Below, piece after piece: positions 21,001 to 29,400 of a stretch of 64,000 nt of DNA (the stretch's first letter is position 1; every line of letters starts with the position of its first letter). The position numbers and the translations under genes are program-made. The notes beneath the pieces are model-generated. The model was not told the origin of the DNA. It worked only from the letters and a program-made list of their open reading frames with translations, and did not search any database. This DNA comes from Bacteroidales bacterium KHT7 (GTDB taxonomy: Bacteria > Bacteroidota > Bacteroidia > Bacteroidales > Bacteroidaceae): NCBI GenBank assembly GCA_900102385.1, contig FNBQ01000015.1, positions 1 to 64,000 of the forward strand, in the 5' to 3' direction.

Positions 21001-22852
21001 CAAGGTTGTGAAAGACAACGACGCCCCCGTTGTTACAAGCGTTCTTCCGACTAATGGCTCAACCGGAACAAGCAGTTCAGGAACAATCACAGTATCGTTC
21101 AACGAGCGCATCCGCAGCGCAAACCTCGTAAACGGCAAGGTTACGATTTCGGGCGGCGGAGAGACAAAGGAACTTGAACCAACATGGAACTCGCGCTCCG
21201 TTTCGTTCAACTACTTCAACCTGAAATACGGCACAACCTACAACTTCGTGATGCCTGCTGGATTTGCCGAAGACCTTTCGGGCAACGCCGCTCCTGAGGT
21301 TAAGGTAGAATTTACGGTTATGGACAGACAGAAGCCGGCTCAACGCACGTTCAACGCCATTGTTGACCATTCCCTCAGCGTAGACAAGATTGAAGCATCA
21401 GCCGACATGCCAGCGCAGTATCGATACATTCAGGATGCAATAGACGACGCACCTTCGGCATCAGCAAAGCCTTATCTCATCTACATAAAAGAAGGTTATT
21501 ACAAAGACCCTAACAAGACGTTCAATGCAAGTTACGGAATGAGATACGCCGACACATCGGCTGGCTCGACAAGCACCGAGACCGTTCAGATTCCGGGCGG
21601 AGCAAACGAATACGACAAATGTAATCTGGTTTGCGTAAACAAGCCAAACATTCACCTCATCGGTCAGGCAGTAGATAAAGTTACGATTGCCGGCGACCGT
21701 CTTGACGGTGGCTGTTCTGACAGAACACGCGTGTGGTATCACATAAACGCAGGTGCTTCGATGGAGGTTACGGCAGCGGCAACCGACTTCTTCATGGAGA
21801 ACGTAACGCTTGTAAACGAGGCTTGGACCGTAGAGAAGATGGCTGGTCCTCAGGCTCTCGCGCTTAACATGTCGTCAGACCGCGCAGTTATAAACAACTG
21901 CAATGTCCGCTCTTATCAAGACACCTATTATTCGGCTTCGACATACAACCGCCAGTTCTGGAACAACTCAACAATCGAGGGCGCGGTCGACTTCATATAC
22001 GGTTCGGGCGATGTATTCTTCGAGGGTTGTACGCTGAAAATCGTGCGTCAGGCAGGCGGATATATCGTCGCGCCAAACCATCCAGCCAACACCCGATGGG
22101 GATATGTGTTCAACAACACCAAGATTGTCAGCGGAGTAACATCCCCTTCGAGCGACACCAAGGTATACTTTGGCCGCCCATGGCACGAAACTCCAATGAC
22201 GGTATTCCTTCACACACAGAGCGAGGTTACTCCATACGACGGCATTTGGTATCCAACAATGGGCGGTCTGCCTAAACTCTGGGCGGTGTACGACATGTGG
22301 GATGCCAACGGATATGCTCGCAGCACAGAGAGCATCAGCGACTATTACTATACCGACAAGACAACAGGCAACAAGGTGAGCGGCAAGGCTAAGAACTTCC
22401 TTACCGACGATGAGGCTAAGCAATACACCATCGAGAACGTGTTCAGCGGCGACAAGAGCAGCGGCAAGACAGGCTATTGGAATCCGCAGCCTATAGTAGA
22501 GAAGACTTCAACTCCAGTTCTCTCGCTTAACGGCAACGTAATAACATGGAATGCCGACGACTATGCCATCTGCTATGTTGTAACGGTAAACGGAAAGGCC
22601 GTAAGTTTCCCAACTGAATGCAGATTTGTTGCAAATGTGGGAGATGTGGTTTCCGTTCAGTCTGTAAACGAGCATGGCGCACTTTCAGATGCTTCTGAAA
22701 GCGTTACGGTTCTCACTACCGATATTAAGAATATCTCGGCTAATAGGAATACTGAAAGCGACGCATCATTCTCAGTAAACGGAATGAAACTGAACAAGCC
22801 TTCGCAGCACGGCGTTTACATCGAGAACGGCAAGAAGGTTTATAAGAAGTAA
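18083..22852 (+). CDS. Secreted multidomain pectin esterase: CE12 rhamnogalacturonan acetylesterase + CE8 pectin methylesterase
   Basis: It has 1589 residues. A signal peptide (1-25) is followed by a CE12 SGNH domain (about 27-290) with GDST (Ser35), NNRGKSG (Gly69), AHNDE (Asn111) and DSTHP (Asp263, His266). A linker and beta-sandwich region follows (about 300-610). Next are two divergent InlB B-repeat-like units (about 620-770; FKEWQDNNG, FLSWTDDNEN), another beta region, and a Big_5-like Ig domain (about 975-1080). The CE8 beta-helix (about 1085-1470) has QDT (Asp1280), VDFIYG (Asp1303) and GRPW (Arg1365, Trp1367). The last residues (VYIENGKKVYKK) look like a Prevotella-type sorting tail. 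Together the two domains would strip acetyl and methyl esters from pectin. No SusCD pair is nearby. Confidence 0.93.
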   Translation: MTKTFFKFLMLAAALLLTAATSTTAQIKVHSIGDSTMQTYDESSTDKRGWAQMLQQFFDANFVTVNNRGKSGASSKSFYNEAAYWPTMVASKSSNTTIEQGDYVLIQFAHNDEKNNGMDGDEVIAYYKSIGNTTEAASTDYRGTTPFNTFKKYIRAFIDETKARGGIPIIVTPICRKYFSGSNISRKGQHDLGDGFAKLTESGITTNNKLAESDNTMDYVQALKDVACEYDDVPVVDITELTRKMYLSYGNDFCTSNIFCSDDSTHPKALGATLVARLFAQAVKNGENAVSTPKSSAVLANLAKYVIVSNEVSLSPSDGDLGTAYIGMSVTKEFNISAFGLAKAAGTFTFKTEGGFEVSTDKTNFSNSASIDYNGNTLISTIYIRFKVSAEGVTRGSLTATDGTTSKTIELSATGKSSAGGIETSVVWPLTSNATPVVTGSITPLEQTMSNMTVSGYQNINKAAVWPEGSNYDASHTVQRNCVAGNKWPAGEIDEVSDRFIQFGVSAPENTSIDIDKISMYVAGAGGNGMRCKIYYSTDAQFANPVQIKEFASMTSNTAYLVTAEPVLTLDEGESLYLRIHPWYSGEATGKTICLSDVTIHGVAKSGNSSAQARYSLTTKVSPADAGKITVNPVLTSYKKGSEATLTATRNFGFTFKEWQDNNGKTISTEPTTTITMDADKDITAVFVPLNVYTVTARTTNDMEMSLGSVTISPNNNGNKYEEGTEIVATANESKILKFLSWTDDNENAGNNAIRNLKVNGNIELVANYEVQDFIAVFDASKVQGYAYNTTAEYPYNADVVWDASRNAKASIVRVSDGSLVYTQNGGTPVVRSRESATLSGLNGLYQNGYRTTDVAFQYQFSTIGFTSATMYAGMAAKNMASANWKAQISTDGKSFADIDGAKWTITANVLKDDIAISLPESAMDKNLVTIRIVGDGDATLSTSYQFDKKFDGLDYCDHSETGFGNVFVLGTAKVVKDNDAPVVTSVLPTNGSTGTSSSGTITVSFNERIRSANLVNGKVTISGGGETKELEPTWNSRSVSFNYFNLKYGTTYNFVMPAGFAEDLSGNAAPEVKVEFTVMDRQKPAQRTFNAIVDHSLSVDKIEASADMPAQYRYIQDAIDDAPSASAKPYLIYIKEGYYKDPNKTFNASYGMRYADTSAGSTSTETVQIPGGANEYDKCNLVCVNKPNIHLIGQAVDKVTIAGDRLDGGCSDRTRVWYHINAGASMEVTAAATDFFMENVTLVNEAWTVEKMAGPQALALNMSSDRAVINNCNVRSYQDTYYSASTYNRQFWNNSTIEGAVDFIYGSGDVFFEGCTLKIVRQAGGYIVAPNHPANTRWGYVFNNTKIVSGVTSPSSDTKVYFGRPWHETPMTVFLHTQSEVTPYDGIWYPTMGGLPKLWAVYDMWDANGYARSTESISDYYYTDKTTGNKVSGKAKNFLTDDEAKQYTIENVFSGDKSSGKTGYWNPQPIVEKTSTPVLSLNGNVITWNADDYAICYVVTVNGKAVSFPTECRFVANVGDVVSVQSVNEHGALSDASESVTVLTTDIKNISANRNTESDASFSVNGMKLNKPSQHGVYIENGKKVYKK

Positions 22853-22878
22853 ACGAATTAAAAGACATCAAACCCAAA

Positions 22879-22915
22879 AGAGACTGATACCAGCAACGGC
22901 ATCAGCCTCTTTTTC
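22879..22915 (+). terminator. Terminator after the pectin esterase gene
   Basis: AGAG-A-CTGAT pairs with ATCAG-C-CTCT (22879-22888 with 22901-22910) around a 12-base loop, with one mismatch. A run of T follows. It lies about 25 bp after the stop codon. Confidence 0.85.
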
Positions 22916-23229
22916 TGTTATATGCCGCTACAAGGTTTTTGCCCTTTGTCTTTCATCTTCTCGTCTATGAAGTTGCATTTCTGCCATACACGAATGTATC
23001 TAACTTATCGGCAGAAATCCATCTTCACAAAAGTCATAAAAACCGAGCTAAAACATAAATATCATTAATAAAATCTTGTTCGAAGACAAAAAAGTAAGAA
23101 AATTATCATTTTTAGTGTATTTTTTAAATATTTTCTTAGACCGTGTGTTCCAATTGTTTTCAAAACACAGAATTCAAAATTGTAGAAAAAGTGAACTTTT
23201 TTGCCTTTTGGGAAATACAAAATGGTGGG
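22916..23229. other. Gene-free AT-rich region
   Basis: No gene is visible. A 9-bp inverted pair ATTTCTGCC/GGCAGAAAT (22977-22985 and 23010-23018) could form a hairpin. The rest is AT-rich with A and T runs and no clear promoter. Confidence 0.5.
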
Positions 23230-23317
23230 AAGGTATAGGCAAGGTATAGGGAAGCTATATGTAAGCTATATGTTGGGTATAGCTAGATTAGGTGATGGGT
23301 AGGTTATGGTGAAGTTG
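23230..23317 (+). repeat. Degenerate 11-bp tandem repeat array B (8 units)
   Basis: Units start every 11 bp from 23230: AAGGTATAGGC, AAGGTATAGGG, AAGCTATATGT (twice, identical), TGGGTATAGCT, AGATTAGGTGA, TGGGTAGGTTA, TGGTGAAGTTG. The phase stays exact across all eight. It lies between the pectin esterase and the first orphan lipoprotein gene. The units share their consensus with arrays A and C. Confidence 0.85.
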
Positions 23318-23354
23318 AAAATTCGGAATCCACAGTTAACTGTTGACAAATACT

Positions 23355-23464
23355 TCATTCGCAAGAAGTAGGCAAGAACTAAGGAAACCCCGAATGCATC
23401 CCGAAGGATTAGCCCCCATGGGATACCGAATTTGCCCCGAACTCAGTTCGCTTGCTACTACCAG
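23355..23464 (-). repeat. Possible fourth, strongly degenerate 11-bp array in opposite orientation
   Basis: Between array B and the 15-bp repeat at 23478, pieces such as CCCCGAATGCA (23388) and TCCCGAAGGAT (23399) are 11 bp apart. CGAA words at 23427 and 23438 are also 11 bp apart. They resemble the plus-strand form of array C units (CCCCGTTGCTA). The phase slips in the middle, so this is much weaker than arrays A to C. Confidence 0.4.
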
Positions 23465-23477
23465 AGATCGAGCGCGG

Positions 23478-23492
23478 AAATTCGGCAGAACG
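23478..23492 (+). repeat. 15-bp direct repeat, left copy
   Basis: AAATTCGGCAGAACG occurs here and again, identical and in the same orientation, at 24752-24766. The pair brackets the two AT-rich lipoprotein genes. Confidence 0.6.
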
Positions 23493-23536
23493 GGAATTCT
23501 ATGGAAGAATAAATGTACTTTTTTGTTATAAAAGTA

Positions 23537-23568
23537 TTTGTTTATGTATGTTATGATGTGTATTTTTG
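23537..23568 (+). promoter_or_regulatory. Promoter of the first orphan lipoprotein gene
   Basis: TTTG (23537-23540), 20 bp, then TATTTTTG (23561-23568). The predicted 5' leader is about 95 bases before ATG 23672. Confidence 0.75.
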
Positions 23569-23671
23569 CAATGTTGATTAATAAATCAATACTACCTCAA
23601 ATAGTATTCTTTTATAAGTTGCTGCCGTGTTCTGAGTTATCAACCTATTTTTTTATTATTGATTATTTTTT

Positions 23672-24184
23672 ATGAAAAAAATTAGCTTGTTTACCATTGC
23701 TATTATTCTACTTCTGACTCTTACAGGATGTCCTGAAACGGTTGAAACTAACTGTATGGTTGTAAAAAACGTGTCAGAATCAGGCATTGTTGTGGCTGCG
23801 TTAAAAACACGCGATTTTATTCCTAATTCGAATAAAATCGTTACAATAAGAGATAATCATTGTTTATACGATACGGTTTTGACAGAAAGTAATAACTATT
23901 TCTTTTACGATATTGCTCCTAATACAAAGCAAGAGATTTACACATATTTTGATGATTATTATTTTGATGATGATGTTTATATAACAGACACAGTAACATT
24001 ATTTATTTTAGACGAGGCAGTATACAATAGTCACTCATGGCAAACAATCGTCGATAATAATGAGATATTGGCAAGATATGACATACCTGCAAAATACTAT
24101 TTTGACAATTTCAGTCGTAGAAATCCTATAACATATCCTCCTACAGAATATATGTCAGGCATTGTTGTGCGTAAATTCGATTGA
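23672..24184 (+). CDS. Hypothetical lipoprotein (170 aa)
   Basis: I do not recognise the family. It has 170 residues with a lipoprotein signal (MKKISLFTIAIILLLTLTGC, lipid Cys20), so it is probably anchored in the outer or inner membrane. The mature part is rich in Tyr, Asp and Asn, with an acidic run YFDDYYFDDDVY near 90-100. Codon use is far more AT-rich than in the pectin esterase gene next to it. It has its own promoter and lies between the 15-bp direct repeats, together with the next lipoprotein gene. Confidence 0.8.
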   Translation: MKKISLFTIAIILLLTLTGCPETVETNCMVVKNVSESGIVVAALKTRDFIPNSNKIVTIRDNHCLYDTVLTESNNYFFYDIAPNTKQEIYTYFDDYYFDDDVYITDTVTLFILDEAVYNSHSWQTIVDNNEILARYDIPAKYYFDNFSRRNPITYPPTEYMSGIVVRKFD

Positions 24185-24282
24185 TAAGAGATTCAACATT
24201 TGCAGATTTCCAATCTTTCTTGCTGCCAAATTCTTGCGTCCCTTCAGTAGCAAGCTAACGAAGTTATTCAATTAATATAAAT

Positions 24283-24738
24283 ATGAAAAATAGAAGTTTC
24301 TTTTTATTATTCTCGTTTTGCATGACTCTATTATTCGAATCGTGCGATTACGTTTGTAGCTATGAGTTTGAGATACAGAACAATACTGAAAATGAAGTAT
24401 TTATATCAACAACTCCACTAATCAATAATTATTCGGTAGTAATTGACAATTACTACGTAAATAGTGATAATCGTGTCAAATATGAAGTTGGTGAAAATGA
24501 TACACAATTTGTGATACCGCCAAAATTTGCTCTCAGAGCAAGTGTACAATGGGAATCCAAACATTCATTAAAGAATACTCCAAAAGAAGATGGAGTAGTT
24601 CCTTTATGGGAAATATTTACAGAAATAAAAGTAAACGGAGCACCTTTGAATAACAATTTATGGAATAAACAAGAATTGTGGAATTGTAAAAGTTATTCTG
24701 ATGATTATATGAGGAAATATACCTTATGCATAGAATAA
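24283..24738 (+). CDS. Hypothetical lipoprotein (151 aa)
   Basis: Unrecognised. It has 151 residues, an N-terminal hydrophobic segment and a lipobox-like FESC with Cys21. The mature protein starts with EFEIQNNTENEVFI, typical of a small beta-sandwich of unknown function. It is AT-rich like the gene before it, which ends 98 bp upstream. Both genes open with a short surface-type domain, so they may be distant relatives or a functional pair, but I see no convincing sequence identity between them. Confidence 0.78.
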   Translation: MKNRSFFLLFSFCMTLLFESCDYVCSYEFEIQNNTENEVFISTTPLINNYSVVIDNYYVNSDNRVKYEVGENDTQFVIPPKFALRASVQWESKHSLKNTPKEDGVVPLWEIFTEIKVNGAPLNNNLWNKQELWNCKSYSDDYMRKYTLCIE

Positions 24739-24751
24739 TTTATTTGATTGC

Positions 24752-24766
24752 AAATTCGGCAGAACG
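24752..24766 (+). repeat. 15-bp direct repeat, right copy
   Basis: AAATTCGGCAGAACG, identical to 23478-23492. It lies 13 bp after the stop codon of the second lipoprotein gene. Confidence 0.6.
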
Positions 24767-24793
24767 TAAGATTAGACAAATACGTCATCAAAT

Positions 24794-24839
24794 AAAAAAG
24801 AGGGGGTGTCAAAAAAAAACAGACACGCCCTCTTTTTTT
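24794..24839. terminator. Bidirectional terminator between convergent genes
   Basis: AGAGGGGGTGTC (24800-24811 region) pairs with GACACGCCCTCT with one mismatch. It is flanked by an A run on the left and a T run on the right. It can therefore end transcription from the lipoprotein gene (+) and from the outer-membrane lipoprotein gene (-). Confidence 0.85.
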
Positions 24840-24864
24840 GTTTGCCAGACTGCCGACAAAATAT

Positions 24865-25854
24865 TTACATGTAGAATCTCAAACCAAATTGCAGGTCCAA
24901 TCGCTCAATTCCGTAGAAATCGTACTTTGAGGTGTCTATTCCCTCAGGCCTTTCCATCGACATTCTGAACGAATCAAACTGCAAGCCAATGCCAATCTTG
25001 TCCGACATCTTATAATGAATTCCCATCTGAGCCATCACTCCCATACGGCTAATGCTCTCTGAGACGGAGTTATAACCGTTTGATATGCTTTCGGTATAAT
25101 TCGTATAGCCCAAACCTAACTGAACATCCCAAATCCATTTTTTGCCAAGTTTCATGCTTCCCGCCAGACTTGGACCGATGTAATGCATCTTTAACTTCAA
25201 GTCGTTGTCGAATGTTGTTCCGAAGTACTGATAGTTTACGCCAAGACCCAATCCATAGTTCCAGATGTGCTGATAGTCGGCAGAGACATTAAATCCCATC
25301 TTGCGCTTATATGTGCCATTATAAGTCGTAAATTCGGACAGAATCCATCCGGGACCTAAGCCAATCTTTACAACGTCATGAGGAACATCGTAGAGTTTCT
25401 TCTGCCTCTGAATCATCGCGTTTGCATATTCGGCATATTCGGCATCATGCCTCTCCTCGATATTCTGGAGCGATGTCTGAGTATCAGCCTTTACCAAACT
25501 GTCGGGCATAAGCATCATCGTACCCCAGACGCGATGGCAGGTTGACTTTCCGTCGGGATATTTATGCTTGTCTATACGCAGCACGTTGCCACCACTTTCG
25601 GCAGTCTTCCTTACCGCCAAAGCCAGCATATTACCATAGAGACAATTTTTTGTTGGCGTAAGTCCGCCGTCTACACATTTTACTTTTCCGATAGTCATTG
25701 CTGCCGTAGGCACAGAATCGCTCACATCGTAAACAACAACAGAGTTGGCAGGGCGAGAGGGATATGCTTCTGTAAGTTCTGCCACTACCTTTGGTGATGT
25801 CTGACAACTTGCAGCCATTATAACTGTCAGCACACCAGAAAATACCTTTTTCAT
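24865..25854 (-). CDS. Outer-membrane beta-barrel lipoprotein, function unknown
   Basis: It has 329 residues from ATG 25854; the frame stays open to 25956 but the extra part covers the promoter. The lipoprotein signal is MKKVFSGVLTVIMAASC (Cys17). An N-terminal domain (about 20-150) has conserved-looking glycines and cysteines. Then a coiled stretch (about 150-185) leads into alternating aromatic strands (GPGWILSEF, MGFNVSADYQHIWNYGLGLGVNY, WIWDVQLGLGYTNY) that end in LQFGLRFYM, a typical barrel terminus. It is a single gene with its own promoter and a shared terminator. Confidence 0.8.
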   Translation of the reverse strand: MKKVFSGVLTVIMAASCQTSPKVVAELTEAYPSRPANSVVVYDVSDSVPTAAMTIGKVKCVDGGLTPTKNCLYGNMLALAVRKTAESGGNVLRIDKHKYPDGKSTCHRVWGTMMLMPDSLVKADTQTSLQNIEERHDAEYAEYANAMIQRQKKLYDVPHDVVKIGLGPGWILSEFTTYNGTYKRKMGFNVSADYQHIWNYGLGLGVNYQYFGTTFDNDLKLKMHYIGPSLAGSMKLGKKWIWDVQLGLGYTNYTESISNGYNSVSESISRMGVMAQMGIHYKMSDKIGIGLQFDSFRMSMERPEGIDTSKYDFYGIERLDLQFGLRFYM

Positions 25855-25896
25855 CTTATTTTTCTTTGTAATAGGATATTGAATTGAATGATTGTG

Positions 25897-25927
25897 CAAA
25901 AATATACTTTTCTTGCAAAACTGCAAA
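25897..25927 (-). promoter_or_regulatory. Promoter of the outer-membrane lipoprotein gene
   Basis: On the minus strand TTTG (25924-25927), 19 bp, then TATTTTTG (25897-25904): a perfect match to the phylum pattern. It lies about 43 bp upstream of ATG 25854 and fixes that start over the longer frame. Confidence 0.85.
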
Positions 25928-26040
25928 AAGTTTATTCTCTCGTTTTCGTGAGACATAACAAGATGAAATTGTATGTGCAGGTTTCGGGATTCCTTCGAGA
26001 TGCGTTCGGGTTTTGCACATTTATACCACGCTATTCAACA

Positions 26041-26089
26041 AAAAAAACGGCGGCATCCCAACAGAAGGAAGGATGCCGCCGCGTTTTTT
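26041..26089 (-). terminator. Terminator of the RND efflux operon
   Basis: A perfect 11-bp GC-rich stem CGGCGGCATCC/GGATGCCGCCG (26048-26058 with 26071-26081) is followed on the minus strand by a long T run. It lies just after the PII-like gene and closes the operon. Confidence 0.92.
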
Positions 26090-26106
26090 ATGCTTTCAGA
26101 GCCTCA

Positions 26107-26400
26107 TCAGATGCTCTGTTCTACGTTCCACACAAATGCTCTCAGACCAAGCATCGGGTTGTCCTCGTCGAGTTGACGCAGACGCTCAAGAACCGTATCT
26201 ACCAATTTATCCTCAACAATAGTAAGGATGGCATTGTTCATTGACGGCCATGCGTGCGAACCAAGGTGCGGTTCACCGTTCTTCGAGCCTCTTCCGCCTA
26301 CGCCCTGCAAAAGCGTGTAGCCTCGGGCGGTAGACTTTGTAAGCACTTCTACTACATCATCGTGATGTGCCTGATCGTATGTTATAAAAATAGTCTTCAT
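26107..26400 (-). CDS. PII-like signalling protein linked to an RND transporter
   Basis: It has 97 residues of the GlnB/PII-like fold: starting MKTIFITYD, with GYTLLQGVGGRGS at the position of the PII T-loop region, then an AILTIVED strand. It lacks the Tyr-containing T-loop of classic GlnB. It is the last gene of the efflux operon, 14 bp after the RND pump gene. PII-like proteins next to transporters are known in other bacteria and often sense small metabolites. Here I infer a regulatory role on or around the pump. The ligand is unknown. Confidence 0.78.
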   Translation of the reverse strand: MKTIFITYDQAHHDDVVEVLTKSTARGYTLLQGVGGRGSKNGEPHLGSHAWPSMNNAILTIVEDKLVDTVLERLRQLDEDNPMLGLRAFVWNVEQSI

Positions 26401-26414
26401 ATCAAGAATCTGTA

Positions 26415-29400
26415 TTATTCAATATACTTGTGTGATGAGTGCTCCATTGAAGTAGCACGACTTGCGCTCAACTGCTCCTCGGCCTTGTGCTCCTTCCAAT
26501 ACTCGTTAAGTTCGCGGTCTGCTCTCAGGCTGCGGCGCTTTCTCCAGATGCCCACAGAACCGAAGATACAGAACATTGCAGGAACATAGATAAGAGTAAG
26601 GATTGTTGAAACCGTAAGACCACCGATAACAGCAACACCAAGCGGACGCCACATCTCGGCACCTACACCCGTACCAATAGCCATCGGAACCATACCAAGT
26701 ACGGTTGTAAGCGTTGTCATGAGGATTGGGCGCAGACGGCTGCGGGCTGCCACTACAGCCGAGTGGATAAGGCTCAGACCTCGCTCGCGCATAAGTTGGG
26801 TGTAGTCGATAAGCACGATACCGTTCTTAACCACAATACCGATAAGCATGATACCACCAAGCATTGACATGATGTTCATGTTTGTGCCAGTTGTCAGCAA
26901 CGCAAGAATGATTCCAGAGAATGCAAACGGCACGGAAAGGATGATGATGAACGGATATGTCAGACTCTCGAACTGAGCCGCCATAACGATGAACACAAGA
27001 ATGATGATAAGTATACCGAGTGTTCCGAGGTCTCTGTTACTATCCATCTGGTCTTCGTACGAACCTGCCACCTGAACGGTTATTGTTGAAGGATAGTCCA
27101 TGTTCTTGTAAATTTTCTGTCCCAGTTCAACACCATCAGAGAGTGCATATCCATCGGCAAGAACGGCATTAACCGTTACGATACGCTGACGGTCCTTACG
27201 CTCGATGGTTGGCGGAATGGCAGACTCCTTTATCGTTGCGATGTCGCGGATTCTTACGTTCTGTCCCTTGGCATTAGGGATAACCATGTTCTCGATGTCG
27301 TCAACCGAGATACGGGCAGAAGGCTCGTAGCGGACCTTGATGTCGTACTCCTCACCATCCTCGCGATAGTATGACATCTGGCTACCGTAGATGAGGCTTC
27401 GAACGCTTGTAGCGGCAGCAGAAAGCCCGATGCCCTGCTGAGCCAGTTTGTCGCGATCGAACTCTACAACGATTTCAGGCTGATAGTCGGAACGCGAGAT
27501 GTTAACCTGAGTAATCATATCGCTATGACGGCGCAGAGAGTCGGCAAGCTCATCGGCAACGCGCTTGGTCTCGTCCATGTCGTAACCGTAAATCTCGAAC
27601 GATGCTGTACTCTGACCGCCCATTCCGCCGCCCGAGTTACCGCCAAGAAGTACGTTGTACTTGGCAAGTTCTGGGATTGCCTTACAGTCGGCACGCATCT
27701 CGTCACAAATCTGAGCCAATCCCTTCTCACGCTCGTTAGACGGAATCATCTGTACGTTGAACGAAATGATGTGCGAACCGTTATCGCGGAGCGAAGCGTA
27801 TGTGTTGTCATCGCCTGCCTGACCAACGGTAAAGTTACAACTCTGCATTGTCTTGCCGTAACGCTCAATCCACTTGTTGGTAAGAGCCTTTGCCACTTCC
27901 TCGGCCTTCTCAACTCGTGTACCAATAGGAAGTTCGAGGGTGATGCCCACACGACCGCTATCGTTGGCAGGGAAGAACTCACTCTTGATTCCGAACACAG
28001 CAACAGCACCAATACTCATTGCAAAGAATGCAAAACAGCCCACAAGCACGATGTAACGATGGCGAACCGCCCAGTTGATTCGACGCTCATACCAGTCGTC
28101 GAGCGAGTCGAGAGCGTTGGCAATAGGGGTATAGAGTTTCTTGAACAGCTTGCTCTGCTTCTTCTGCAAACGAAGCAACAGCGAACAAAGCATTGGAGTA
28201 AACGAAAGCGCACTAAGAGTAGAAACCGTCATGATGATACACATCATCCAACCCAACTCCTTAAACAGGATTCCGGCAATACCCGTAACCATTGTAAGTG
28301 GGAAGAACACGGCAATCATTGTAAGCGTTGAGGCTACAACCGAGATTGCCACCTCGTTGGTTGCATGAACGGCAGCCTGCTTAGGGTTAGAGCCGCGCTC
28401 AATGTGCGTAGTAACATTCTCGAGCACAACGATGGCATCGTCCACAACGTTACCGATGGCAATACTCAAACAAGAAAGCGAAATCATGTTGAACGAACTG
28501 CCCGTTGCATACAGATAGATGAACGAGGCAATCAACGACATCGGAATGGTGATTACGATAATCACGGTTGCTCTCCATCGGCCAAGGAAGATGAACACAA
28601 CCAATGCCACGAACAGCATTGCGTATATAATAGTCTCAACCAGAGAGTTAATAGTGTTGTGGATGTTCTCCGAAGTATTAACGATGATACCCAGTTTTAC
28701 ATCCGAAGGAAGATTCTTCTCAAGGTCAGGAAGCATCTTCATAACCTTGTCCGAGATGGCAACAGAGTTAGCACCGCTCTGCTTCTGCACCACAATCATG
28801 GCACCCTGAACGCCGTTGTTGAATGTGCGCTGCGCACGCTCCTCAAGGTTATCCTCAATGCGAGCCACATCGCGAAGATATACGTTCGTTCCGTTGCGAG
28901 TGCCAACAACAACGTTCAGCATCTGCTGAGGGTCTGTAAACTCGCCCTCGACACGAACCGTGTATGTCTGCGTACCAACATCAACAGTACCGTTTGTAAC
29001 GTTTCGGTTCTCGGCAGCGATGGCGTTACTAACCTGAGCCGGGCTGAGGTTGTAAGCCTCCATCTTCTGTGGGTCCATGTAGATGTTAATCTCACGCTGC
29101 GGAGCACCCGAGATTGACACCGTACCCACTCCGTCAACACGCGCCAACGGGTTGGCAACATGCTCGTCGAGCAGTTTGTAAAGTGCCTTCTGACTCTCGT
29201 CTGCCTGAACAGAGATGAGCAGAATAGGAATCATATCGGTAGAGAACTTGAACAGGATAGGCGTCTGAGCCTCATCAGGCAAGGCGCTGCTAACCATGTC
29301 AAGCTTGTCTCGCACGTTGTTTGTGAGCACATCGATATCGTAACCATACTCAAACTGAAGGGTGATTACAGAAATGTTCTCGCGCGAGTTTGACGTGATG

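Noticed and set aside
23343-23531. Small plus-strand frame of 62 codons before the lipoprotein genes
   Set aside because: It covers worn 11-bp repeat DNA and the 15-bp direct repeat, and has no signal peptide or promoter at the right place.
27525-28331. Plus-strand frame opposite the RND pump gene
   Set aside because: It is a shadow of the AcrB-like gene, whose full length and proton-relay residues are intact.
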